DNA of 64,000 nucleotides from Cohnella endophytica (GTDB taxonomy: Bacteria > Bacillota > Bacilli > Paenibacillales > Paenibacillaceae). Below are positions 1 to 8,844 of the stretch, in pieces. Every line of letters starts with the position of its first letter. Within the stretch, counting starts at the first letter, position 1. The position numbers were made by a program, and so were the translations under genes. The DNA is taken from assembly GCF_003628305.1 (NCBI RefSeq), contig NZ_RBZM01000001.1:186001-250000 (forward strand), written 5' to 3'. The notes under the pieces were generated by a model. It was not told where the DNA came from, did not search any database, and saw only the letters and a program-made list of their open reading frames with translations.

Positions 1-1
1 G

Positions 2-355
2 ACGATCGCGACGGCCAGCATGGCCGTATCGGCCTTTATCCATTCCGGCTCCCTTGCGCTGCTGATCGTTCTTCTCTCGGTAGGCGGCGCGGGCATCGGG
101 TTTATTCTTCCGAGTCTCGATGCCTTAATTACGGAAGGAATCGATAAAAAGCAACGTGGGACGATTACCTCTTTGTATAGCAGCATGCGATTTATCGGCG
201 TGGCGGCCGGTCCTTTGGTAACGTCGTTGCTTATCAAAAACCAGATTTTATTATTTTATATTTTCGCGGGAGTCGGATTGGCTTGTTGCGTTATTGCTCT
301 GTTTGCGATCAGACCAAGCAAGATGGAGACCAAGCCGTCGCTGAAAGCCTCTTAG
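2..355 (+). CDS. MFS transporter, C-terminal part (5' end outside window)
   Basis: The frame is open to the left edge of the window and closes with TAG at 353-355, so this is the last ~117 residues of a longer protein. It has three hydrophobic segments, a cytoplasmic-loop signature (DKKQRGTITSLYSSMRFIG) and a basic tail. The pattern, a loop followed by 'R-x-IG-x-A-x-GP', is typical of the C-terminal half of major facilitator drug-type exporters. The substrate cannot be told from this fragment. The ATG at 20 is internal, not the start. Confidence 0.75.
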   Translation, partial: TIATASMAVSAFIHSGSLALLIVLLSVGGAGIGFILPSLDALITEGIDKKQRGTITSLYSSMRFIGVAAGPLVTSLLIKNQILLFYIFAGVGLACCVIALFAIRPSKMETKPSLKAS

Positions 356-388
356 TTTTGTTGCACAATGGGGTTTGACGTCAGCGCG

Positions 389-1339
389 TTATGCCTCCGT
401 ACACTCCGCCGTGAACACAGGTTTCGCCGCTTTACGGCGTCCGAAGCGATTCGTTCCGAGAACCCCGGCGATGATCAGCAAAGAGCCGACGACGTGGTAA
501 ACCGTATTTTTTTCGTCGAGAAACATCGCCCCGGCCGTTAACGAGACGATCGTCGACAGATTGGAGAACACGCTTATTTTGGACGCTTCTATTTTCGATA
601 AGGCATAGTTGGCCAACAGCGCCGTGACGAGCGACGCCATTCCGCCCATATAAAGAATCGAAAGATCGAAAGTTAAGCTCGAGAGCGGGGCGAAGAGAAG
701 ATCAAGCGTTCCTGCCGCGGCATGATTGATGATCGAGACGACTAGAAAAAACAAGAAGCCGATTCCCGACGTCAAATAGACGAGCTCCATCGGGCTGAAT
801 ATTTTCAGAAGCGATCTGGCCAGTACGCTATAGCCGGCAAAAGCCACGCAAGTCAGGAACAACAGGAATAGGCCCATTAGATTCGACGGATCGATGCCAC
901 CGCCTTTCATCATAAAGATAAACACGACGCCGAATACCGAAAGGAAGGTCGATAGCTTCTGCATGATTGTCGTGGCTTCCTTCAGGAAAACAGAGGCGAG
1001 GATCATCGTTACGATAGGCGTAAAAGCATACAAAATGCCTCCCTCGGCAGAGGTGGCTTGTTTCAATCCATAAGCTTGAAGCGTGAAAAATCCGAGCGGA
1101 TACATCGTTGCGAGCCACAGTACCTTGCTTAACGGCTTTCCTCGGTAGTTCAGCTTAATCCAACCGCAAGCTATAGGGATCGATAACAGCGCGAAGGAAA
1201 CCGCAAAGCGATACATCAGCGTGTCGAGCGGGAGGGCGCGATCGAGCGCCATTTTGGTAAACAAGAATGAAAATCCGATGATGACCGCGTTAATCACGGC
1301 AGACAAATAGGCTAGCTTCAAGCTTGGTCGGTTATTCAT
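389..1339 (-). CDS. EamA/DMT-family transporter
   Basis: About 316 residues with ten predicted hydrophobic helices in two EamA repeats, the usual layout of drug/metabolite transporters that export amino acids, metabolites or drugs across the inner membrane. The start is placed at the ATG at 1339 (MNNRPSLKLAYL), about 12 nt after an AGAGAGG ribosome binding site. An in-frame ATG at 1396 adds 19 polar residues but has no such site. The gene is divergent from a MocR-type regulator, an arrangement in which the regulator commonly controls the exporter. The substrate is unknown. Confidence 0.85.
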   Translation of the reverse strand: MNNRPSLKLAYLSAVINAVIIGFSFLFTKMALDRALPLDTLMYRFAVSFALLSIPIACGWIKLNYRGKPLSKVLWLATMYPLGFFTLQAYGLKQATSAEGGILYAFTPIVTMILASVFLKEATTIMQKLSTFLSVFGVVFIFMMKGGGIDPSNLMGLFLLFLTCVAFAGYSVLARSLLKIFSPMELVYLTSGIGFLFFLVVSIINHAAAGTLDLLFAPLSSLTFDLSILYMGGMASLVTALLANYALSKIEASKISVFSNLSTIVSLTAGAMFLDEKNTVYHVVGSLLIIAGVLGTNRFGRRKAAKPVFTAECTEA

Positions 1340-1449
1340 AAGTAATTTTCGCCTCTCTTCTACGTTAGGAAGGAATCTTGTTGGGGGACCATTCATCCGT
1401 TACTAATAACGTTAAGGCTAATCGGTAAACCGAACAACATCCGATTACC

Positions 1450-1471
1450 GCAACTGTATCGATACAGTTGC
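1450..1471. promoter_or_regulatory. 22-bp perfect palindrome, putative MocR operator
   Basis: Bases 1450-1471 form a perfect inverted repeat, with arms GCAACTGTATC and GATACAGTTGC. It lies between the divergent DMT and MocR genes. It ends 9 bp before a TATAAT at 1481-1486, and a weak -35 (TCGATA, 1459-1464, 16-bp spacer) lies inside it, so a bound dimer would cover the MocR promoter. Binding by the adjacent MocR protein is inferred. Confidence 0.7.
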
Positions 1472-1536
1472 TTTTTCCTGTATAATGGACGGCAGAAAAG
1501 AGCTTGTACCGCATATGGCGAACGGAGGGGACTGGC

Positions 1537-2880
1537 ATGGCGAAATACGAGATCATTGTTGCGGATATGGAGCGGAAAATCGCGCAGGGCCACTATCGTT
1601 CGGGCGACAAGCTTCCTTCCGTGCGCGATGCCACGAAAGCTTACGAATGCAGCGTAAGCACGATCATTCGGGCGTACGCGGAGCTAGAGAAGCTCCATGC
1701 GATCTATTCCGTTTCGCAGAGCGGTTATTACGTAGTCGAGAAGACGGAGGATACGAGCGCGGTCAGGGCAAACGAATCGATCGATTTCGCGTCTGCGTCC
1801 CCGGATTTGAACGTGTTTCCTTATCGCGATTTCCAGCATTGTTTAAATAAAGCCATAGATACGTACAAGTATCACCTCTTCACCTACGGAGATCCGCAGG
1901 GGTTGGATAGGCTACGCCAGACGCTCGTATCCCACTTGGCGGATTCTCAAGTGTTCGCGAAGGCGGAACGGATTTTCGTTACTTCGGGCGCGCAGCAAGC
2001 ATTAGAGATTTTGGCGAAAATGCCGTTTCCGAACGGGAAGCGGCTGATCTTGGTCGAACAGCCGAGCTACGATCTTTACTTGAGGTTTCTGGAGGCGGAA
2101 AATATTCCGGTCCGGGGAATCGAACGTACGGCGGAAGGCATAGATTTGCGGAAATTGGAGGCTATCTTTGAGTCGGGTAATGTTAAGTTTTTCTATACGA
2201 TGTCGAGGTTTCACAATCCGTTAGGAACCTCGTATAGCGTTGAAGAGAGGAAAGCGATCGCCGGCTTGGCCGGCAAATACGACGTGTACGTCGTCGAGGA
2301 CGACTATATGGCCGACTTGGGAGAAGAGCGGAGTTTCGATCCGATCTTCGCTTACGACAGAAACTCTCGCGTCGTCTATCTGAAGAGCTTCTCGAAAATC
2401 ATTTTCCCCGGCTTGCGATTGGGAGCGGCCGTACTTCCTCATGAATTGTTGGACACTTTCCGTTCATTCAAGAGAAGCGGCGATACCTCGTTACTGTCTC
2501 AAGCAGCGCTTGAAGTGTACATCGGCAACGGCATGTACGAGAGGCATAAGCACAAAATCGGCAGCGAGTACGCGTCGCGAATTCGCGCGCTGAACGTAGC
2601 GCTGCAACGTTACAACTCGGGAGGGTTAATCGAGGTTTCGAAAGTGAACTCCGGCATTTACGTACAGCTTAAGCTTCCACTGACGGTAAACTTGGAGCGC
2701 CTTACCCAACGGCTCGCCGCCCGGAATATACACGTCGTACCGGGAAAACCGTTCTACTTGCCGGATTACCTCGAGCGGGAGAAATTTCTACGGATCAGCA
2801 TTTCCAGGACGCGGCTGGATCAGATCGATGAGGGAGTCAAAGCGATCGTCGAGGAAGTCGGACGCCGCGAGACGAGTTGA
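1537..2880 (+). CDS. MocR-type regulator (GntR HTH + class I aminotransferase fold)
   Basis: A 447-residue protein. Residues ~1-75 form a GntR winged helix (KLPSVRDATKAYECSVSTIIRAY), then a short linker, then a PLP-dependent aminotransferase-like domain. The PLP lysine is expected in YLKSFSKIIFPGLRLG. The start is the ATG at 1537, which follows GGAGGGG by 6 nt; an upstream in-frame TTG at 1504 is less likely. MocR proteins bind PLP or an aldimine and use it to control a nearby, often divergent gene. Here the neighbour is a DMT exporter, and a 22-bp palindrome lies between them. Ligand unknown. Confidence 0.9.
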   Translation: MAKYEIIVADMERKIAQGHYRSGDKLPSVRDATKAYECSVSTIIRAYAELEKLHAIYSVSQSGYYVVEKTEDTSAVRANESIDFASASPDLNVFPYRDFQHCLNKAIDTYKYHLFTYGDPQGLDRLRQTLVSHLADSQVFAKAERIFVTSGAQQALEILAKMPFPNGKRLILVEQPSYDLYLRFLEAENIPVRGIERTAEGIDLRKLEAIFESGNVKFFYTMSRFHNPLGTSYSVEERKAIAGLAGKYDVYVVEDDYMADLGEERSFDPIFAYDRNSRVVYLKSFSKIIFPGLRLGAAVLPHELLDTFRSFKRSGDTSLLSQAALEVYIGNGMYERHKHKIGSEYASRIRALNVALQRYNSGGLIEVSKVNSGIYVQLKLPLTVNLERLTQRLAARNIHVVPGKPFYLPDYLEREKFLRISISRTRLDQIDEGVKAIVEEVGRRETS

Positions 2881-2972
2881 AGCCCGGAATGAATTCGGAT
2901 GTGCGAATACCATGCTGTAACACGCTGGAAGCGTGCTATACGTGCGGATACCGAACCACATTAAGGGAATTA

Positions 2973-3000
2973 TTGACATTGCGAAGCCTGGCGCTATAAT
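2973..3000 (+). promoter_or_regulatory. Strong sigma-A-type promoter of the phosphotransferase leader
   Basis: TTGACA at 2973-2978 and TATAAT at 2995-3000 are both perfect consensus hexamers separated by 16 bp. Transcription would start near 3007, giving a leader of about 220 nt ahead of the phosphotransferase gene at 3224. Confidence 0.85.
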
Positions 3001-3017
3001 TAATCTAACGATAACCG

Positions 3018-3160
3018 AAGGGAGTGAGAATGGTAGATGATGAGTAAGAGAAACGAGTTTTCAGTTACAATTGCCCTTCGCTGCCCCTTACTCCTTAGGA
3101 CGGACTGTTAAATCCGACGATAGAGGGGGAGCCTTGGCGAACGATGCCAGGCTCTTTTTT
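3018..3160 (+). promoter_or_regulatory. Leader with two tiny uORFs, competing helices and an intrinsic terminator
   Basis: A GGAG at 3021-3024 precedes ATG 3030, which encodes only MVDDE (stop 3045-3047). Overlapping it, ATG 3037 opens a 24-codon frame ending TAA 3109-3111. The segment around the ribosome binding site can pair two ways: 3019-3028 with 3087-3096 (10 bp, two G-U pairs) or 3016-3022 with 3074-3080 (7 perfect pairs). A terminator hairpin follows at 3129-3154 (stem GAGCC-TGGC/GCCA-GGCTC) with six T at 3155-3160. CCCCTT 3084-3089 could pair with AGGGGG 3124-3129 at the terminator foot. This is the architecture of ribosome-mediated attenuation. I matched no known riboswitch or T-box. 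Confidence 0.6.
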
Positions 3161-3223
3161 GCGTCCGCTTTTTAGAGTGGCGGGGCGGAAGGGCACAATC
3201 CCATTATCGGAGGTTATGCCTGT

Positions 3224-4219
3224 TTGATGAAATTAAGCGTAATGACGAGTATTTTCGGAACGGTAGACGAAGGATGGCGCAGTCCTTTCGCGGAACAACT
3301 GGCTTCGCCGTGGGGGTTCGACCCCGGTACATTGTTTTTCTGGAGAGCCAGCGCCAATGCCATTTTTATTCTGAAACGAGGCGTACGAGACTACTATTTG
3401 CGGATTAATGAAGGCGGAGAACGGAGAGTCGAAGAGTGGGTAGCGGAAACCGCTATTCTGCATCGATTTCACGAGACGCCGGTTCAAGTCGCGCAACCGG
3501 TAGTCTCTCGATTCGGTCGTTACGTCGAGACGGCCGAGACGGAGCTCGGCGTTTATCATGCCATGTTGTTCGAAGCGTTGCCAGGAAGTCAGTCGGAATT
3601 GTCCGAAATGACATCCGAAGACATTCGATTGTGGGGGGCGGAGCTTGGCAAATTCCATCGGCAGGTCGAGCGGATGCCAGTTTCGGTGTTTGACGGACGT
3701 CCCGGCGTTCTGGAGTTACTGGAGAATGCCGGGAGAGAGTTGCCTGAAGACGACGCATCTTCCCGTAAGGAATGGAAGGATCTCACCGATGAGGCGCAGA
3801 GGCTGTTAGAAAGCAAACCAAGGGATTTCGAACGGGTTGTTCATTACGATTTCCAACCCGACAATCTCCGATTCGACAACGGCAGGATCGGCGTGATCGA
3901 TTTCGACGACTGCGCCCGTCTTCCGGCGGAAGCCGATATTGCTTATGCACTTGCAGATTTGTCTAGTATGACAATGGAGTTCGATCATCCCATTGTTGAA
4001 GCATTTATGTCCGGATATCGAAGCGAGAGAAAGCCCGATGCAGTATGGTTGGATCATCTCGACTGGTTTCTGAGGTTAAACAGATTTCTCTCGTATGCAA
4101 GACTTATTCGGTCGCTAGAAATCGGCAGTGCCTTCGATGATGATGTGCGAATGGACGGATTGCGTTCCAAGCTTCTGAAGATCACCATGGAGTTAAGGGA
4201 ATCATTTGATGGAAGATAA
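3224..4219 (+). CDS. APH/choline-kinase-like phosphotransferase
   Basis: A 331-residue protein with the protein-kinase-like fold of aminoglycoside and macrolide phosphotransferases. The catalytic loop is HYDFQPDN (H207, D209, N214) and the metal-binding DFD motif is at D226-D228. The start is TTG 3224 or ATG 3227, after GGAGG at 3209-3213. The family transfers phosphate from ATP to small hydroxylated compounds, either antibiotics or metabolites such as homoserine or choline. The leader with terminator upstream favours an inducible resistance-type gene, but the substrate cannot be read from sequence. Confidence 0.8.
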   Translation: MMKLSVMTSIFGTVDEGWRSPFAEQLASPWGFDPGTLFFWRASANAIFILKRGVRDYYLRINEGGERRVEEWVAETAILHRFHETPVQVAQPVVSRFGRYVETAETELGVYHAMLFEALPGSQSELSEMTSEDIRLWGAELGKFHRQVERMPVSVFDGRPGVLELLENAGRELPEDDASSRKEWKDLTDEAQRLLESKPRDFERVVHYDFQPDNLRFDNGRIGVIDFDDCARLPAEADIAYALADLSSMTMEFDHPIVEAFMSGYRSERKPDAVWLDHLDWFLRLNRFLSYARLIRSLEIGSAFDDDVRMDGLRSKLLKITMELRESFDGR

Positions 4220-4314
4220 CCCAGGCGTTCGATAAAGGCGAGGACCACATTATCAAACTCGCCGACACGCTCTCCCGAGGGATCATCCAGCAGTTCCCGG
4301 ATAAGTTTAAATAA
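4210..4314 (+). pseudogene. Possible 3' remnant of an unidentified gene
   Basis: Directly after, and in another frame from, the phosphotransferase stop there is an open frame ending TAA 4312-4314. It reads like a real C-terminus: an amphipathic stretch (HIIKLADTLSRGIIQQF) followed by PDKFK. It has no start codon or ribosome binding site and runs into a strong terminator. It is probably the last ~32 codons of a gene whose front was lost. I could not assign the family. Confidence 0.4.
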
Positions 4315-4352
4315 CGAAGATGGCCACCCGACTAAAGGTGGCCATCTTCGTT
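4313..4352. terminator. Bidirectional intrinsic terminator
   Basis: A 16-bp perfect stem (arms 4313-4328 and 4337-4352, core GATGGCCACC/GGTGGCCATC) with an 8-nt loop is followed by a T-rich run on the plus strand and preceded by A residues. It serves the plus-strand genes and the convergent DUF6492 gene, whose stop codon lies within it. Confidence 0.85.
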
Positions 4353-5192
4353 ATTTTCCACCCCTCGCACATATCCTTTTCTCTTGTGAAAGGAGAGCGA
4401 GCGGTATTTCTGAGCTAATTTCTTAATGTTGCTTTCGGATAACTTCGCTGGACTGTTTGATAGGCTTTTGTTTTGCGCGCTTTTCAGCAGCACCTGATTT
4501 GAACCGCCGGAGTATACGTAATTCCCGTAGGTTTCGTATTCCGAGAACCCGAATTGCTTTGTCCGATTAATGCTTCCGATGATCGCCTTGTACCATATCT
4601 TCCCGTGACGGTTTTCGATGTTATCTTTGAGCGTCTTCAGCTTTGTTTTGTCGAACATCATATAGTGGGTTACGAAGGAACGGGGGCGTGCGGCCCTTTT
4701 TCCCATTAGCTTGCGGTAAGTTACGAAATACTCCGGTTGGCTCCAACTTCGGCAATAAAACGTTTGTTTGCCATTCGCGAGGAACCGATGGGGGCGAATC
4801 AGGATGGTGTCTGCATCCATTACCAAGTAGTACCTTTGACCTACGAACGAGCTACTCCCGAGCTTTAAAAGCTGTTGGTACAGCCATCCTGATCTCTCCC
4901 ACCTCTTGGAATGATAGACGATGTGATGTTTGCGAATAGGAAGAACGCGGGCTTCGTGGATGAATGTACAGTCTTTGCGCATGCATACGTCCTTAATCCT
5001 ATTGCTGTCCGGTGCTACGACGTAGATTCGGCCGATTGGATGCGCCACGTATTTCCTAACGCTATCAATCACGTAGGGAAGAGTATCCAAGTCCTTGTCG
5101 ATAGCCGGGATAACGACATCGATTCTGATTCCTTTACCGGATGGCAACTTGGGTTCCGCTCCTTTTTGTTCACTGATAAGGTTGTTTGCCAT
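4332..5192 (-). CDS. DUF6492-like putative glycosyltransferase
   Basis: A 286-residue protein. It begins with a GT-A-like strand (IDVVIPAIDKD), carries a DxD-type motif (VMDADT, residues ~125-130) and has aromatic, basic middle and C-terminal parts (FCRSWSQPEYF, YETYGNYVYS). This matches the DUF6492 group of putative sugar transferases. No signal peptide or membrane segment is seen. The ATG at 5192 has no clear ribosome binding site. An internal TTG at codon 16 follows AAGGAG and is an alternative start. It abuts the TOMM genes on the other strand, but a functional link is only speculative. Confidence 0.6.
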   Translation of the reverse strand: MANNLISEQKGAEPKLPSGKGIRIDVVIPAIDKDLDTLPYVIDSVRKYVAHPIGRIYVVAPDSNRIKDVCMRKDCTFIHEARVLPIRKHHIVYHSKRWERSGWLYQQLLKLGSSSFVGQRYYLVMDADTILIRPHRFLANGKQTFYCRSWSQPEYFVTYRKLMGKRAARPRSFVTHYMMFDKTKLKTLKDNIENRHGKIWYKAIIGSINRTKQFGFSEYETYGNYVYSGGSNQVLLKSAQNKSLSNSPAKLSESNIKKLAQKYRSLSFHKRKGYVRGVENNEDGHL

Positions 5193-5326
5193 TGATTATA
5201 TGCAAGGACGGCTTAGAGCGAAGCGGCTAATGACGGAGTGGCGGGTCGAATTGCGAATATGACGATCGTAACCTTCATAAAATAGGGTTTTAAACGGGGC
5301 GCGCAAGAGGAGGTTGTGGTACTCAG

Positions 5327-6823
5327 ATGATCGAATTTCAGAATTCAACCGTCGGTGCCAAAGTACTAGCCATTGGAGACGGTACAATGCTCAGCGCTTT
5401 AGTAAAAGCATTGTTCGAATCCGGTTTGAAGGAAGTCCATGAGATGAGTACGAACTCGGAATCGAGTAACGCTAACTTCATTGATTGGAGTGATAAGATT
5501 CGATTATTCGATTGGATATTGTATGTCAATCAACGGATGAACTTAGAAGATATTCATACGATTCACAATGCTTGCGGTGAAGAATCGAAGCCGCTACTCA
5601 TCGCGACTTGCTTAGGACAAACGGGATTTATGGTGCCTTCGGTATACCCGAACTCCGGAGGGGGCTGGGAATCGGCGTGGAGACGGATTCATCGATCCGC
5701 GATCGAAGACGATCCCATGTTACCGACGATGAGTTTTTCGGCAGAAGCCATGCTTATCAATGTCCTAGTATTTGAATTGAATCGAGCGATAACGAGCGAG
5801 AGCAGCGCGGAATCCGGATGGACTCCTCAATTATATAGGATGAATCTGCAGACGTTGGAAGGGGCCTATCATACTTATATGCCACATCCGCTCGTAACAA
5901 AAGGATTCGGAATCGAATTGATTCCGGATTGGAATCAACGGCTCGGAAGAGAACATAACATCCGTTTTGATCCTGAACGGTTCCTATCGTTTATTGGTCA
6001 GTTGACTTCGCCGTATTTCGGAATCTTGCATCTATGGGAGGAAGGGAATCTGAAACAGCTTCCGCTCTCCCAATGCCGCGTTCAACCGATTGACCCGCTT
6101 TCGGAAGGACCGGTCGAATTGCTTCCGGCAGTTATTAGCTCCGGACTGACGCATCGGGAAGCGCGCAAGCTTGCTGGTCTGGCCGGAATAGAAGCGCATG
6201 CGGCAAGATTGGGTCATGGCCACGTGGATTTCCCGGATAGCGCGGAAGTCGGAGCCGGGCAATCGATCGAGGAGACCGTGTTTCGTGGGTTGGAGAAGTG
6301 TCTGACGCAACAACTCAGAAAGAGGACATTAGACCGAATACCTATCGTTCAAGCAGTTCAGATAACTAGGGTCGAGGATGATCGCTGCCGTTATTATTTG
6401 CAAGCATTGACTACGATGCAAGGTGCTCCGTCGATAGGATCGGGAGAGGACTTGTTTGGTTTGCCTGTCGTATGGGTCGGAGCTGGCGAACGGTGGCACG
6501 GTTGTGTCGGCTTGAATCGGACATTAGCGCTTAGATCGGCGCTCACGCTAGCTCTTATGATGGCACAAAATCCAACGGAACTTCCGATGCCGCAAGGCAT
6601 TCATGTTGAAACGGTCGATCTGCTTGAAGGCGATCCTACTCGCATGACGATTGATGCAATCGACGATACGGCTCAAGCGGAGCAGATCCAATTGGCGCTA
6701 CAAGTATTGAATCGCAATCGGAAAAGCGTATCCGTCTATAAGTTGAGCATCGAGCCTTTCGTAAATGAGCATTTAGGAGGTTTGTTTGGCATTAGGCTGG
6801 GAGAGGCGGGGACAACCAATTGA
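5327..6823 (+). CDS. ocin_ThiF-type TOMM maturation protein, N-terminally short
   Basis: A 498-residue protein resembling the 'putative thiazole-containing bacteriocin maturation protein' family. It has an E1/ThiF-like Rossmann start (KVLAIGDG, ~12-19), the motif GGWESAWRRIHRSA (~110-123) and a long C-terminal half. From memory, family members are ~630-650 residues and carry ~130-150 more N-terminal residues. Here the frame begins at the Rossmann strand, and only ~130 bp separate it from the gene behind. ATG 5327 follows AGAGGAGG by 13 nt. It overlaps the next gene by 4 bp, so the two are translationally coupled. Confidence 0.75.
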   Translation: MIEFQNSTVGAKVLAIGDGTMLSALVKALFESGLKEVHEMSTNSESSNANFIDWSDKIRLFDWILYVNQRMNLEDIHTIHNACGEESKPLLIATCLGQTGFMVPSVYPNSGGGWESAWRRIHRSAIEDDPMLPTMSFSAEAMLINVLVFELNRAITSESSAESGWTPQLYRMNLQTLEGAYHTYMPHPLVTKGFGIELIPDWNQRLGREHNIRFDPERFLSFIGQLTSPYFGILHLWEEGNLKQLPLSQCRVQPIDPLSEGPVELLPAVISSGLTHREARKLAGLAGIEAHAARLGHGHVDFPDSAEVGAGQSIEETVFRGLEKCLTQQLRKRTLDRIPIVQAVQITRVEDDRCRYYLQALTTMQGAPSIGSGEDLFGLPVVWVGAGERWHGCVGLNRTLALRSALTLALMMAQNPTELPMPQGIHVETVDLLEGDPTRMTIDAIDDTAQAEQIQLALQVLNRNRKSVSVYKLSIEPFVNEHLGGLFGIRLGEAGTTN

Positions 6824-8763
6824 ACGGTTTAATAGCGATTATTGGCGAAGGACTACTCGCGCAATATGTCGGCGATTTATTGTCCGAGAGCTATTCGGTT
6901 CATCGTCAGAACGATATCCGTCTTGGCGTCCCGGAATCGGCGCAGTTGGCGTTGGTGCTTGCCGATGAATGGCGTCCTTCCGATTACGAGTTGGCCGAAC
7001 AAATGCTGCGGAAAGCCGGTATTTCTTGGTTAAGAGGTTTTCTGTTGCATGACGAAGGCGTTGTAGGACCGTGGGTTCGGCAGTTCAAGCCGGGTTGCAG
7101 TCAGTGCGCTGAGCTACGCGGTTCATTAGCGGGACAGGACAGAGAAATTAGTTTGGAATTGCAGATGACGCTATTGTTGCATGGTGTTGTTCCCCACGAT
7201 CCGGCGATCTCGCGTTTTGGAATATTGCATACTAGCCATATCATTGCCGCGGAAACGCGAAAAATCATGAGTGGAAATCAAGTGCAAACGGAGTGCGGGG
7301 TATATTTCGTCGACTTAAGAACGTTAAATAGCTCGCATCACGCTTTTTTGCCGGATCCCAGCTGTTCTTATTGCGGAAGTCTGAATATCGATAATCCGGA
7401 CGACGCAAGAATATCACTGAAACCAAGCTTAAAGCTCGATAGGTATACTTATCGATGCAAGCCTTTGGATGAGCTTGGGAAAGCGTTAGCAGAACAATAT
7501 ATCGATGACCGGGTCGGTTTGTTTAATCGGATAACGTATGATTCGTTATCGCCTTTTGCCGATGTATATGCGAATTTGCCGACCACGATGGGAAATGAAA
7601 CGTCGGCAGGGCGTACCGATTCTTATACGGTAAGCAAACAAACCGCGCTCCTGGAAGGCTTGGAACGTTATTGCGGGATTACTCCGCGCGGGAAGAAAAC
7701 CGTTGTACATGATTGTTATCGTAATTTGGTTGATCGAGCGCTTAACCCGATGGAAGTGGGACTATACTCGCAGGAGCAATATGAGCTGATGGACTTTCCC
7801 TATCAGCCTTTCGATCCCGAACTGCCCATGAACTGGGTATGGGGTCATTCGTTCGGGCAAGATCGTCCGATTCTAATTCCGGAGCAGCTTGCTTATTATA
7901 GCATGGGCCAAGAAGACAGTTTCGTCATGGAAGGATCGAACGGTTGCGCGTTGGGAGGCAGCCTGGAGGAAGCGATTTTCTATGGCATTATGGAGGTTGT
8001 GGAACGCGATTCGTTCCTCTTGACCTGGTATGCGCGACTGTCCGTCCCCCGACTTGATCCTTACTCATCGAACGATATACGATTGCGGCTCATGCTAGAT
8101 CGCCTGAAGGAAGTTGAAGGGTATGAGGTGTATTTATTTAATACGACGATGGAGAACGGAATTCCGAGCGTATGGGCCATAGCCAAAAACAAGACGGATA
8201 AGGGGGCGAATCTCCTATGCGCGGGAGGAGCGCACCTGGATCCGATTAGAGCCGCGATAAGCGCGATCCAAGAAGTGGCCGGCAATATTCGTTATTTTAC
8301 TCGACTATTGGAAGAGAACGAGGAAGAGTGTCGCAGAATGATGGATGATCCCTTTCTAGTAAAGCGGATGGAGGATCATTCCTTGTTGTACAGTCTGCCT
8401 GAAACAGAGGAGCGTCTCCACTTCCTACTGGATCAGGATCGCCCGATCAGAACATTCGCGGAGGAGTTTATCCCGATCGTGCCGAATGCCGATCTGACCG
8501 AAGAGCTCAAGGAAATTCTGCTTCGCTTTCACCGGTTAAATCTTGACGTAATCGTGGTTCAACAAACCGCGCCGGAAGCATTAAGTAATGGTTTGCATTG
8601 CGTAAAAGTTCTAATACCTGGGATGTTGCCCATGTCCTTCGGTCATCAGCTTAAGCGCGTCGCCGGACTTCAAAGAGCGCTTACTCTACCGGCAAAGCTT
8701 GGATATTCGAAGTCCATACTGGCTACCCGACAACTCAACCCTCATCCGCATCCGTTTCCTTAG
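6820..8763 (+). CDS. TOMM cyclodehydratase: leader-binding/E1-like domain fused to YcaO
   Basis: A 647-residue fusion. Residues ~1-200 are E1-like with two CxxC pairs (C93/C96, C182/C185), expected to bind structural zinc. Residues ~250-647 are YcaO, the ATP-dependent enzyme that cyclises Cys/Ser/Thr of a precursor peptide to azolines. It ends in PHPHPFP, the PxPxP tail typical of azoline-forming YcaO proteins. The start is TTG 6820 within TTGA, overlapping the upstream stop. No SagB-like dehydrogenase, transporter or classical Cys-repeat precursor lies in the window; the nearest small genes are YjcZ-like peptides with a Gly-Ser-Cys motif. Confidence 0.9.
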   Translation: MNGLIAIIGEGLLAQYVGDLLSESYSVHRQNDIRLGVPESAQLALVLADEWRPSDYELAEQMLRKAGISWLRGFLLHDEGVVGPWVRQFKPGCSQCAELRGSLAGQDREISLELQMTLLLHGVVPHDPAISRFGILHTSHIIAAETRKIMSGNQVQTECGVYFVDLRTLNSSHHAFLPDPSCSYCGSLNIDNPDDARISLKPSLKLDRYTYRCKPLDELGKALAEQYIDDRVGLFNRITYDSLSPFADVYANLPTTMGNETSAGRTDSYTVSKQTALLEGLERYCGITPRGKKTVVHDCYRNLVDRALNPMEVGLYSQEQYELMDFPYQPFDPELPMNWVWGHSFGQDRPILIPEQLAYYSMGQEDSFVMEGSNGCALGGSLEEAIFYGIMEVVERDSFLLTWYARLSVPRLDPYSSNDIRLRLMLDRLKEVEGYEVYLFNTTMENGIPSVWAIAKNKTDKGANLLCAGGAHLDPIRAAISAIQEVAGNIRYFTRLLEENEEECRRMMDDPFLVKRMEDHSLLYSLPETEERLHFLLDQDRPIRTFAEEFIPIVPNADLTEELKEILLRFHRLNLDVIVVQQTAPEALSNGLHCVKVLIPGMLPMSFGHQLKRVAGLQRALTLPAKLGYSKSILATRQLNPHPHPFP

Positions 8764-8844
8764 ACAAGCGGGAGGCAAATGCGGATATTTCTACGTCTGT
8801 GCGTATGCACTGACCGTATCCCTATCCCTGAATATTTTATAAGG

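Noticed and set aside
3007-3160. T-box or known riboswitch in the phosphotransferase leader
   Set aside because: There is no T-box sequence (AGGGTGGNACCGCG) and I recognised none of the common riboswitch cores; tiny uORFs with alternative helices fit attenuation better.
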